DNA from: Sipunculus nudus
Taxonomy: Eukaryota > Annelida > Sipuncula > Golfingiida > Sipunculidae
Reading direction: 5' to 3'
Assembly (NCBI GenBank): GCA_026874595.1
Contig: CM049322.1
Span: 38,543,340 to 38,607,339 of the forward strand
DNA: 64,000 nt
Position 1 is the stretch's first letter; each line of letters begins with the position of its first letter. The notes below the pieces were generated by a model that was not told the origin of the DNA, searched no databases, and was given only the letters and a program-made list of their open reading frames with translations. Both the position numbers and the translations under genes were made by a program. Below, in pieces: positions 46,053-56,169 of the stretch.

Positions 46053-47267
46053 ATGGCATACGTCATGGTAATGCATAATTTAAGCCAATGGCAGGGCGTG
46101 GAATTATCTTCTTCGGTGCAGTCTAGCCCTAGCCCAGAGATGACAAACAGGACAGAGCCACCACAGGTTTTTCATTTGAATATGCATATGACCCCGTACA
46201 CGGTGCCCATATATGGATATGTATCTCCGATTTTAGTACTTTTCACGATAGTGACCAATTTATTGGTGTGTATCGTGCTGTTGAAGAAGAACATGCGAAG
46301 TCCGACAAACGCGCTGCTAGTTGGACTGGCCTTGTCGGATATGTTCACGGGAATACTACCAGAGCCGTGTTTTATATACTTCAACACGCTGGGACACTAT
46401 AAAGAATACGTCCCGTATTCATGGTGCCACCCGTATCAACTTCTCACACAGAACTTACCCACGGTGTTCCACACGGCGAGCATCTGGTTGACAGTGGCTC
46501 TAGCGTTTCAGCGGTACATTTATGTGTGCCACCCAATCAGGGCCAAGCGCTGGTGTACAATACCTATAGTCATCAAGGGATCCGTCATAGTATATATAAT
46601 CTCTATAATATCCCATCTGTTCCTGTTTCTCCACTTTCACTACGTCCCGGTGACCGTTCCTTCGCTGCTGAACCCAAACAACACTGTACTCGCCTGCGAT
46701 ATGCAGTTAGTTCCCGTCGTAAAGGAGTACCAAGATTACTTCTTTAATATATACTTTTGGTACCGTGTTATTTTCATACATTTTGCTCCATGTGCCTCCC
46801 TAGTTGTACTGAACGCCATCTTGGTGCGCGCCATGCGCGCCGCCCAGCGGAGACGACGCGCACTACTGAAGCAGAACCGAAAAACGGAAAGCAAACGGAT
46901 TTATGACGCGAACTGTACTACGCTAATGCTGGTCGCCGTTGTCGGCGTGTTCCTATTGGTTGAAATGCCGCTAGGTGTCAATTTTATTTTGGTAATAATA
47001 AATAACACATTTCAGATAGCTGTTATGAGCGGGGATGCACAAAATACTGCCACTCTCTTTACTAACTTGTTTATACTACTAAGCTATCCGATCAACTTCT
47101 TCATTTACTGCGGAATGAGTCGCCAGTTCCGGGAGACATTCAAGCGCTTGTTCGTGCCAGGGTCTGGTCCAGAAGATCGCGAACATTCACAATACATGTC
47201 TTTGGCAACCGCAAATGGCGGAAAGACCCTGGACACCCATGATACCCAAGACACACACGGGATGTAA
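46053..47267 (+). CDS. SPR: Sex-peptide/myoinhibitory-peptide receptor-like GPCR (class A)
   Basis: A seven-transmembrane neuropeptide receptor of the plasma membrane, 404 residues, open from ATG 46053 to TAA 47265-47267 with no intron. Approximate segments: extracellular N-terminus 1-52 with possible N-glycosylation at N9 and N32; TM1 53-77 (N69); TM2 85-108 (D96); C125 before TM3 130-158; QRYIYVCHP at 153-161 in place of DRY; TM4 173-193; C215 in the second outer loop, likely disulphide partner of C125; TM5 235-261; basic third inner loop 262-276; NCTTLML at 287-293 opening TM6; VEMP at 303-306 in place of CWxP; TM7 331-353 with YPINFFIYCGMSRQF at 345-359 in place of NPxxY; tail ending in D/T/H-rich residues. 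These signatures are those of the Drosophila sex peptide receptor and the protostome myoinhibitory-peptide (allatostatin-B) receptors, so a W-containing amidated peptide ligand is likely but inferred. Start choice: an in-frame TAG at 46005-46007 closes the frame upstream, and ATG 46053 has A at -3 and G at +4. ATGs at 46065, 46071 and 46140 are alternatives. An FMRFamide-type or orphan SPR-related receptor is possible. Confidence 0.93.
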   Translation: MAYVMVMHNLSQWQGVELSSSVQSSPSPEMTNRTEPPQVFHLNMHMTPYTVPIYGYVSPILVLFTIVTNLLVCIVLLKKNMRSPTNALLVGLALSDMFTGILPEPCFIYFNTLGHYKEYVPYSWCHPYQLLTQNLPTVFHTASIWLTVALAFQRYIYVCHPIRAKRWCTIPIVIKGSVIVYIISIISHLFLFLHFHYVPVTVPSLLNPNNTVLACDMQLVPVVKEYQDYFFNIYFWYRVIFIHFAPCASLVVLNAILVRAMRAAQRRRRALLKQNRKTESKRIYDANCTTLMLVAVVGVFLLVEMPLGVNFILVIINNTFQIAVMSGDAQNTATLFTNLFILLSYPINFFIYCGMSRQFRETFKRLFVPGSGPEDREHSQYMSLATANGGKTLDTHDTQDTHGM

Positions 47268-47804
47268 CTCCGCACCCAGGACGCAGTATACATAGTCTCG
47301 ATAGAATAAGTTGTATATTTTTCTTCAACACATGGTTCCACCAGTTCTTGCATATATGAACAAACGTGAGTTACATATAGAATGAACCTCTTCTTAATTA
47401 CCGGCGCTTCTCTATCACAGGCAAAAAAGCAACATTTCAGCGAGTAGTTTAAGCTATCATTTGCTATCAGTTGATATATGTTCGTGTGCAACAAATTTGC
47501 CGATGTGTGGAATGAAAAACCGAACGCGCAGAACGGACTATTGAATCAATTAGTGTCATATATTTGAAAAGCTTCGCAGTCATTGATTCTTGAATATTTT
47601 CCTGTCGTGGCAATGTAAGACATATGCGCATAAAAAATTGCGATCTTATACATTTGAGCCATATCCTTGACAGGAACCTTAAATAACGGAAAGTTGAAAT
47701 TTAATGGAAGTTGATGAAACAAGAATAATTGGAGACCAGACCGAGACTTTTTCCCTAAGCATTGATGCCTAGAAGTTATATATTTGATATTATAATTGTA
47801 ATGT

Positions 47805-48055
47805 ACAGGTAAAACAATACATAATGATGTTGAAATGTGATGTTTTCCACGACGTGCAATGATGTTGAAGCGCGCACAATAAGTGATGATATAGAAATTA
47901 GAACCCTCCCCAGACATTTTGAACCAGTGAAGCCAAACCAACAGGGGATGATGTTACAATGTGAGGTCTCAACATTAGTGATGCTCTGATGATATGACGT
48001 TGAAATGTGAGGTCTTGCAGACGGCTGATGATGTAACAAAATATGAGACCACGGT
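47805..48055 (+). repeat. Degenerate GATGATGTTGAAATGTGAGG repeats
   Basis: Variants occur at about 47824 (TGATGTTGAAATGTGATG), 47860 (AATGATGTTGAAGCGC), 47946 (GGGATGATGTTACAATGTGA), 47992 (GATATGACGTTGAAATGTGA) and 48027 (TGATGATGTAACAAAATATG). The spacing varies from about 35 to 85 bases. They lie 0.5-0.8 kb after the receptor stop, possibly in its 3' UTR. Confidence 0.6.
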
Positions 48056-48244
48056 AAATGCTTTTATTTAAAGCATGAAGCATGCAACAGACGATTTTGT
48101 GGACATGAGAAGTCATGAAATTGGGCGAGCTTAAGGACGCAATTCCTCCTTGCATTATGTTCATGAAAAGGTAGGACGCCTGAATTCTGCGTTGGAAATG
48201 CTAATTCTTGAGAAAATGAAAATTTCGCCAGAAGTTGATAGATC

Positions 48245-48250
48245 AATAAA
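48245..48250 (+). terminator. Candidate polyadenylation signal for the receptor mRNA
   Basis: A perfect AATAAA about 980 bases after the receptor stop codon, followed within 60 bases by T/G-rich sequence. It is the first good AATAAA on this strand I noticed after the gene. AT-rich DNA yields many such hexamers, so support is modest. If used, the 3' UTR would contain the degenerate repeats at 47805-48055. Confidence 0.3.
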
Positions 48251-48259
48251 TTTCCCGCA

Positions 48260-49432
48260 ATACATGATGCCGAGGAAAAATTAATGTATCTGAGACAAGG
48301 TTTGTTTCCTGGAAATGCAAATTGTTAACAAGGGTTGTAGCGGGAGAATAGTGATCATTTCAAGCTGCTGACACTCGCTTGCGAAGGAGTTTACTTTTTC
48401 ATGCACAATGTTGCCGGAAACCCAATGAAAAAATATTATGATTACAAACTATGGGGCGATGCTTCTGTCATGCAGTTGTGACGTTTGGCAACCGCTTTCT
48501 AACCGCCAGCTCCGGTTGTTGACCGTAAAAAAGATGTAAATTACGAAGTCGCACTTCAAGGGAAGGTTAGACAGACGCTGGTGGAAAATTAGATGGCATG
48601 GCGTAAATGTTTGCTTTCTCTTGACGAAGATAGCACCACAGTTACTTAAACTGAAAGCATAGGGGCTCCTAAAAACCGTTTAACTGTGGAAAATAGAAAT
48701 CAGAATTCGAATATTTTCTTGAATATGTGTTTTTCATGTAATGATTGAGAATGTCACTGGCTGCTACAAACCACCTGCTTGTCTCTGGGGCTAAACAAGG
48801 AATTATCAAATAAAATAGCGTCAGGAAAAAAGTCCATGTTTAGCGGAAAGTATGAAGGATTACGTACTTAGAGACATTCAGCTATATCCCGCCAAATTCT
48901 GCACGCCTGTTCCTTAAGATTATTGCTGTGGGACATAAACTGGCAAACGAGCTACTCTCCATAAAAATAATTACTGGATGTGCTGCCTATTCTTCGCTAC
49001 ATTTCGGCGAAAAAAAAAATCACAAAAAAAAGAGTAGTCAGTTGTGTCACACTATATGCACGAAGTAAAATGGAGTTAAAACGATGTTTAATCATGTTTT
49101 AAAATAATGTTGTGTTGCACGACAAATAATGAAAACGGAAGTGAGGCCATCGTGTGCTGAAATGGCGAGAACTCAAGTTCAAGACGCTGGTTAAGTAAAA
49201 CCCTCAAACTATTTTACTCTTTATTTCTTGTAAATTAGAATGATATTTTTAACGGAACTCTTATTCTTCATTAAAAAAATTACATTCTTTTATATTCTTT
49301 GACTCCACGGTTTTATGTATTTTTAAAAAAATTCAATTTTGCAACCGAAATATTTGCTAAAATTTCTCTTAGCCTATCCAGGAGACATTAAAATCAGCTT
49401 TCGCCAGTATTTGATGCATGTACAAATCGTTT
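48260..49432. other. No gene seen
   Basis: Non-coding DNA with several poly-A stretches. Confidence 0.55.
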
Positions 49433-49680
49433 AGTAATTTTAATTTAAAACTCAAGTGCAAGACAGGGCTAATGATACAAAGATTACCTGATAATAACCT
49501 AGCACTTGTAAATAGCGGTTGCTTGTTGTTATTTGGTATCACGGCTGTATACTACCGCGTGGGTATTAAAGCTGAAAAAAAAAGAAATGCCGTATTCCTT
49601 GTTTGTTTTTCTCTAAAAAAATGCATGAAACTATGGGCAGCCATACACTTTTAGTGCGTCACTTAATAAATCCCTTACTT
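49433..49680 (+). repeat. Duplicated segment J (copy 1)
   Basis: AAAACTCAAGTGCAAGACAG, GGGCTAATGATACAAAGATT, GTTATTTGGTATCACGGCTG, TACTACCGCGTGGGTAT and AGTGCGTCACTTAATAAATC match 50750-50965 in order, in the same orientation about 1.3 kb apart. Confidence 0.85.
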
Positions 49681-50059
49681 CCTTTTTAGGTTGATATACT
49701 TGATCGTCATAGTATACGTCCACCAATGACAACACATTTTTTTCTGCTTTGGACCTATATTTTAACATCTCAGATCTTCAAAAAAAACCTTACCTTTTTT
49801 GTGACTTTCCTCGGGGGTATATTTTAAGGACGTATTAGAACGACTCAAACATGTTATGGAGCGTTCCAGGTCAGCAAAAAGTGCTGCTAATCTGGCTCAA
49901 CAATTAAAACAGGAATGTAACATAATGTTTGCAAACTCGAACCAAAGCCAATAATGCTGTGTACAGCCTTGTTAGAGTGATTGATAAATTCAATTATTGT
50001 CTCATGGGCATTGAAAGGTTCTTTCCCAGTCTGTGACGGGACATTCCGTGGTTTGGGGT

Positions 50060-50074
50060 GGGGGGGGGGGGGGG
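50060..50074. repeat. Poly-G tract
   Basis: Fifteen consecutive G. The surrounding 49681-50749 shows no gene. Confidence 0.9.
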
Positions 50075-50749
50075 TATTTCGAGTCTAACATAAAAATCAT
50101 GTCCTAGTTCGAGTAATTTATAATTTGGCAACCTTAGTTATTGTTCATTTTGAAAATTAAAACCTTAGTCAGTTTTCTTTTTAATTTGGAGAACCAAAGA
50201 TCATGACCAGTGATTCACATTGAGCCGTCTAAAGTCCTAGACAAGGCGCTGTCATGAAAATGATAGCTATTTTTAGGCCGTAGATAGTAGGTTTGTTTAA
50301 GGGTAGGATACTGGTCTTCAATTTGTTATCAATCATTGCTTTTGATTCGATTCTTGTGTCGATTATCGTAAATTAAAATATTCGGCCAGAGGCGTTTACC
50401 TACTGAAACGTTTCCTCTCAAATGATGCAAAGAGTGATTGTTATAATTTTACATACCTAAGCATTTAAATGAACCATGTTATTTTTAATTTTGTTCATCT
50501 CTAGCGTCTTTTGGAAGATATAAGGTGCCCTTTTTAAATGACAATATTCCCGATTTGATTATGGATCAATGGCTTGGCTTCGAATAAATGCATCGATCAC
50601 TGTAGTTGGCATTTTTTGTTCGCAAGGGTTTAAACTTCGATATTTACGTGAAAGAGAAAATATCGCAAAATGGAAACCTTCGTTAATCAGCTTTTGCCAA
50701 AATTTGTTAACCTTCCAAATCAACTTTCAGTATTTTTTTCTTAAAACTC

Positions 50750-50965
50750 AAGTGCAGACAGGGCTAATCATACAAAGATTAAATGATACAAACCTAGCCC
50801 TTGTACAGAGCGGTTACTTTGATGTTATTTGGTATCTCTGCTGTGTACTACCGCTTAGATAATAAAGCTGTAAAAATGCAAATGCCTGATTCCTGTTTGT
50901 TTTTCTCTTAAGGAAATGCATGAATCGATGGGCTGTCAAACTCAATTAGTGCGTCACTAAATAAA
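50750..50965 (+). repeat. Duplicated segment J (copy 2)
   Basis: The direct repeat of 49433-49680. It runs straight into the 31-bp array: its final GCGTCACTAAATAAATCC is the first array unit, whereas copy 1 has only one such unit. Confidence 0.85.
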
Positions 50966-51091
50966 TCCTGTACTTCTCTTTACGTCTCTAAATAAATCCC
51001 GTAATTCTCTTTAAGACACTAAATAAATCCCGCAATTCTCTTTACGTCACAAAATAAATCCCGTAATTCTCTTGACGTCACTAAATAAATG
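50953..51091 (+). repeat. 31-bp tandem array, four and a half copies
   Basis: GTCACTAAATAAATCCCGTA plus ATTCTCTTTAC repeats exactly every 31 bases (50953, 50984, 51015, 51046, 51077). The last unit is cut off after AAATAAATG. Confidence 0.95.
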
Positions 51092-51807
51092 AACACACAT
51101 GAGGAGTCATTTATATTGCAGCTCTTTTGCATATCGTGTAGTCCTAACTTATCCACCCTCGTAGCGTCAATAGTTTGGAAGCAATTAACAGATCAGTTTT
51201 GTTAAGAATGACAGAGAAAATATGTCAGCCTTAACTCAAAAATGGATATTATGAATAATGTCAGATCTTTTAAAGTGCCGAATAAACCCTCGCGAAAAAC
51301 TGTAAAATTGAAAAATCGCGAAAGTGGAACCTGAGAATATAAAGCTAGCCACAACATTGGACGTGTTTTTTTATTTAATCACAGTGCACTTTGCACGCTC
51401 TGCTCAATATAAGACTAAATCGTAGTCGCAGACCACATACACGCCTCAGCCGGGTTTTCTAATCAACCGCTGCTGTGTGGTACACAGAAAATTTGTTTCA
51501 CCATTCAACAAAGATCGTCGGATCACAGATGAGGTCTGCTATCTGGAACAAATGCCGGTTCTAGGTTTAAACCTTTTGGCATGTCAAACATAATCTCTTT
51601 CATTACAGTAATAAAGATTTACTAGCATATTTTGGTGATCTATTGATAGTTCCTCTAGTGTTATTTTAGCCTGCCTTCACTCAAGAAAAGATCCATTTGT
51701 AACTTTTTGAATAAACCAACAGTGCAAAGATGATAAAAAAACACATAACATCTGCTTGCAGCATAACACCCGCATAATACGTGACAGTACAGTTGGTCAC
51801 AATTCAG
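51092..51807. other. No gene; CGCGAAA words
   Basis: Non-coding. CTCGCGAAAAACTG and AATCGCGAAAGTGG at 51289-51325 resemble words near 33740 and 50630 and may be another decayed repeat. Confidence 0.45.
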
Positions 51808-52008
51808 AAGCGTATCCGGGGAGGGGTCCAGGGGGTCCCGCCCCCCCCCCCTTTTTTTCTGACGCCGCATCCTTGTTTTAAGGTTTTCATACCAAATGTT
51901 ACGGCCTGGACCCCCTCCTCCTTTTCCAGATCTGAGGACCTTTCTTTAGTTTTATGAGTCCCACTGTATTAGACCCACCCCTTCCTAAATCCTGGATCCG
52001 CCCCTGCA
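51808..52008 (+). mobile_element. C-rich inverted-end repeat, family E (copy 2)
   Basis: AGAAGCGTATCCGGGGAGGGGT, GTCCAGGGGGTCCCG and a C11 tract, then ACGGCCTGGACCCCCTCC, ATCTGAGGACC and CCTAAATCCTGGATCCGCCC. The order is the same as at 6541. Confidence 0.7.
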
Positions 52009-52311
52009 TATGGTAAACATAGGACTGTGATGTCATCATAGGCTTTGTCACAATTGGGGAAAAAGGTGCCGTACCCCTTTCGGGGATATATTATAATAAG
52101 TAATTAATAACATAATGTAAATTATTCGGCCATCTAAATAATTTACTTTTTTTCTCAAAAGTGATTCTTAAATTGCAAAACTAAATTTAAAAAAGCACTA
52201 GTTTCAATTTAAGTGATTTAGATCTTTCCTCTGATAAAAGAAGTTGAATTATAGACTTTAGTGTTGTTACAGTGTAAATTATAGAGTTTAACATATCTTT
52301 CATGAACGGAA

Positions 52312-52584
52312 CGTAGCCTAGTGGTTAAGGCTTTTCACTTCGAAGCTGAAGGGTCCGTGGTTCGAACCCCGCCAGTGCCCCAATGGTATAATGCTGGTAC
52401 CTTGATGAACCTCAGATGTCGTAATGACAGGTTATGAATACAAGATTATTCCAAATCCCTTGCATAAAAAAAACCTGAAATCCCGAAGGCTTAATAATAA
52501 TAATAATAAAGTATTATTCTTATCGTAAGGACACCCTCATCCTCATTAAATAGACAGTACCACCAACAAGCCATGGACCTGTCC
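52312..52584 (+). mobile_element. tRNA-derived SINE, family A (copy 2, best preserved)
   Basis: A box TAGCCTAGTGGTTAAGGC and B box GGTTCGAACCCC. Then AACCTCAGATGTCGTAATGA, GACAGGTTATGAATACAAGA, a short (AAT)n, TCTTATCGTAAGGACACCC and the end ACAGTACCACCAACAAGCCA. Confidence 0.85.
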
Positions 52585-52740
52585 ATTGAAAAAAGATAGT
52601 TCATGAGCTTACGGTGTGAGAAAGGTCGGAGATGTTAGATTTAACTAGTGACCTCGGCAAGGGGATGCCGCAACCTATAGGCTGAGGTGGTTCAACACGG
52701 AGCGTGTAAAACTCCGCATTTACCTGAAAGACTAGTGAAA

Positions 52741-52930
52741 TTCCGATAGAACTTCAGAGATTCGTTTAATACCCTAATAACGACAGGTTATGATTTCTAG
52801 GTTGTTCCATGTCCATGATTATAAAAATATGAAATCCGTCGGGTTTTATAATAACAACATATTATTCTTATCGGATGGATACCTTCACCCTTATTCCTCA
52901 GACAGTGCCCCTAACAGGCCAGGGACCAAT
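52741..52930 (+). mobile_element. SINE family A, 5'-truncated (copy 3)
   Basis: The tRNA-like head is missing. AACTTCAGAGATTCGTTTAA, AACGACAGGTTATGATTTCT, TCTTATCGGATGGATACC and ACAGTGCCCCTAACAGGCC match the tail of copies 1 and 2. Such 5' truncation is usual for LINE-driven insertion. Confidence 0.75.
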
Positions 52931-53530
52931 CTTTGATAAAATGTGTACTCGGCATAATCCCATAATATTCCATTTTTATTTTGAAAATGATAGAAAGGGT
53001 CATAGTTGTATGACATCTATGGCACGGGTATTATTACAAATCGCATCTGGTCTGTACGGAAAACACCACGTACTCCAGCGTCACTTACAAAATGAGCTCG
53101 AGGACTCGAATCCAATAAATTCTTTTACATTACTCCAGTCTAAAGTCAGTAAGCATACATTCTTGTAAGCTTGTATAGTAACACCTGTTTATATATCTAA
53201 TACTTATAAATAGAATTTGGTTTACTTTTGTCCTCAACGTTCTTTGAATTAGCGCTGTGTATGACACTGAATTATACCTCATTTTAAAGGTTATTGTTCT
53301 CATAGTGACCTTGCCGATATGAGAATAAATAAATTTTAATGCACACATCATTTTTAGTGATTTTTGCGTGGTTTTAAAATTGCTTTGAGGCTACCACCGA
53401 AAACAGCGGAACTGCCTTCGGCAAAGACCTGAATATCTCCGTGCTCGCTTGGTGATCTACACAACACAAGCAGGCATATGACAAAATCGCAGGATTAAGG
53501 TCGATTGCGCATATTAATAACCCCTGCTGT

Positions 53531-53787
53531 CAGTGACGGATTTAAGCATGCTTGGCCTGACATTTGAACCAGTGACTGGGCCGCTTGCATGGTCAGTAAA
53601 TGTGAAAAACATGTGACCCTTGATTTAAGAAAAGGGGTCCAATCCAGGGGGATTAATGACAACACCTAATAAAAGGTCTTATGATCATAAAAAGGGAGGG
53701 CGGTCTAGGCCAAAAATTGGTTTGATACCTTAAAAAGGTTGCTGCGGCTGAAACAGGTGCAGGGGGGGTGAGGTCCGGACCCCCGTG
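53531..53787 (-). mobile_element. C-rich inverted-end repeat, family E (copy 3)
   Basis: The reverse complement of the 6541 and 51808 copies: TGACGGATTTAAGC, GGGGTCCAATCCAGGGGG, AAAAGGTCTTATGATCAT, GGTCTAGGCC, AGGTTGCTGCGGC and GAGGTCCGGACCCCC. An extra stretch near 53550-53620 separates the left end from the body. Confidence 0.65.
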
Positions 53788-53937
53788 AGACAAAATTCCT
53801 CATCTCGTTTCATACATCCCCCGGTTACCGGGCTTATCAGCTAGTACAATATAAAATTTAATCTGGATATGCTGCACTTACACTTGTGGTGTGACATCAG
53901 GCCTATTATTTTAGTCCGGGAGTGTAATGAGGCAATT

Positions 53938-54986
53938 TCACCTGAAAGGGAAATTTGCCTTGGCAATCAGCCACATATGTACTCTATACATATAAAAGAC
54001 AGCGTCTATATTTAGCAATAACCAAATAGTCAATTTACCATGTCAACACTCCAGGTCTTATAACAGTGATCAAACAATTAAACGGCGGCACTAACAAAAC
54101 ATAAAGAGTGGGGGCTCAGTAAATTCATCGAATAAATAGTAATTGTAATTTAACATTTTCATGAACTTAACAAGGTAACAAAGCTTCATATATTTCTGTT
54201 TATACTTAAATACAGCTTTCTTAGTTCATACCTAGATTTATTATATCATCATATGAATATTGAATAGCACCTCGATTATCATATATTGCTATTTGTACAA
54301 GACGGACGTTACGGTAAGATAATCGCAAAGAAACAACGAAAAATCGTTACAACGAACAGTAAAATTAGTATTAAAATACCATTTTTTTATTGAATGCCCT
54401 AATTATTCAGAAGCCAGGGTCAGGCTACTTGAACTTATTTTCAACATCAACTCAGATTTGAACATAGTCGATTGTTAAAGAAAATGAGTATCACATCTAA
54501 ATCTGATACAAATATTCTTATATGGGGACATAGGCTTAAAACCTGAGGCAAACAGTGTAATATTTAATAAGGTTCAGTTATTTATGTCAATAGGTTTAAG
54601 CCTTACTGAGACATAATTTATGAAAGCATTGTTGTTCACTAAAAATATGACTTTAAAATATGGAACAGCTACGTTTGTATTTATATGGCATTCATAATGT
54701 TTGTCTCGTGTGTATTGTCACATACATGTGTGTGTCACGTATTGTAATCATGCTTAATTTAGTTCATACTTAGATATGATATTTGACCATATGAATGTTG
54801 AAGAGTACCTTGATAAGCACATATTGCTACTTGTACAATTCAACTGAAATAAATATGAATAACTTAAAACTATAAAAAAATTCCCAAACAAGTATTTTGT
54901 TTGCACAGTTCTTCGATTAATAAGCAGATCCCTTATTTTAGGTGTCTCATGACTCCACCATTGACATAAATTTCCCTTTCAGGTGA
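53938..54986. mobile_element. Possible element between 19-bp perfect inverted repeats
   Basis: TCACCTGAAAGGGAAATTT at 53938-53956 and its exact reverse complement at 54968-54986 bound 1049 bp. Inside, an 80-bp segment (AGTTCATACCTAGA to GCTATTTGTACAA) is directly repeated at 54221-54300 and 54759-54838. No coding capacity. Flanking sequences show weak further inverted similarity, so the true ends may lie slightly outside. Confidence 0.5.
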
Positions 54987-55046
54987 CTCATAACAGTCCA
55001 TTTATTTTAAACCCGGAATCGTTGTACATATATATAAGCAGGAACA

Positions 55047-56169
55047 ACTTTTTTTTAATTTATTTTCAATAAACATTGCACAGTTTCATCATGGTAACGA
55101 GTAATCCCCTGCAGTTCTTTAGTAAACAAAATGGTCACCTTTAATCGCGTCGTATCGCGACCTACGAGTGATGTAACTGGACTGTTGTACACATGTATCG
55201 GGCATAAGCCAGATCTGACGCCATAATCCCCGGTTTCCGGCAAATCGCAAGAAGTCGTTGTGTGCTAGGATGTCCCACAATCCCCTGAGTCAGGATTTCC
55301 TGTTCATGTCTAAAAACCGCTATGTCATGACAGTGAAGGAAATCATTGAAAATTTGAGGCAAAACCCGCGCCATTTGAGACCTGCTCAAAAGGAAAAAAA
55401 AAATAAAGAAGATAAAATACAAGGATTAAATTTATAAGGACAGAGCTGTCCAAAAGTAGCAGACTGCGGACACTTTTATTGATATTCGAGAAAACGTTTA
55501 ACTGATGTCTTCATATAAAGCAACCCTGGTACTATGCCATTATTTTATCGATGAGAAATTTCTGTTTGTATGAGCTAAGGGTCACTCTGGCTATGAAAAA
55601 TTCTTCGTGAAGGATTTAATAACCTGTTTATCAACAACATGTTTGAAAACACAGAAATATTGACAAACGGGAAAACTGTTACCCAAGGTGGTAGGTTGAA
55701 TATATGCGGAGGTAGAAAGGTCACTTGTTGTAAAATGCCATTTGCAAAGCGCTGGCTGATCTGACTTGCTGCCAGATCCACTTGTTGAATTTGTTCTGAT
55801 TATTTTTGCGGGCCCCCACATATAAACACGTTGATAAAAACAAAACAAACCGCCTATGTGCGGTTATATCCTTGTTTTCTGGCTTATTTTATAAAAGCTC
55901 CTAGGGATAAGCTTTAGTTTATAAAGGTCAGATAGGTCATTTGGTCCAATTAAAGAGTATAAGTGGTGGTCATGCGAATAAAATAATTTTACCATCCTTT
56001 TTTCACATGGTTTGTGTAATCCAATTCTTAACGATCGTCCGCTTATACTGTACAAGTTTATTTTAAATATAAAGATAGTCGGAGCCCGCATTCGTCCGCC
56101 AGGCTCTTACCTCAACACCCCTGTCTTCTTCATCAGCAAGTCACGGTTTACCGACACATGTAACATGAA
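55047..56169 (+). repeat. 1.1-kb repeat, family I (copy 1)
   Basis: From TTTATTTTCAATAAACATTG to ACACATGTAACATG. Landmarks: GCGTCGTATCGCGACCTACG, CCAGATCTGACGCC, GGATTTCCTG, GTGAAGGAAATCATTGAAAA, CACTTTTATTGATAT, GTTGACAAAC-like words, TATATGCGGAGGTAGAAAGG, GCAAAGCGCTGGCTGATCTG and AAGATAGTCGGAGCC. It keeps a GGGCCCCCACATATAAACACG segment absent from copy 2. No protein-like frame. Confidence 0.85.

Noticed and set aside
47105-47494. Minus-strand open frame over the receptor 3' end
   Set aside because: Antisense shadow of the receptor coding region with no domain.
52312-52382. Functional tRNA gene
   Set aside because: Same reason: part of SINE family A.
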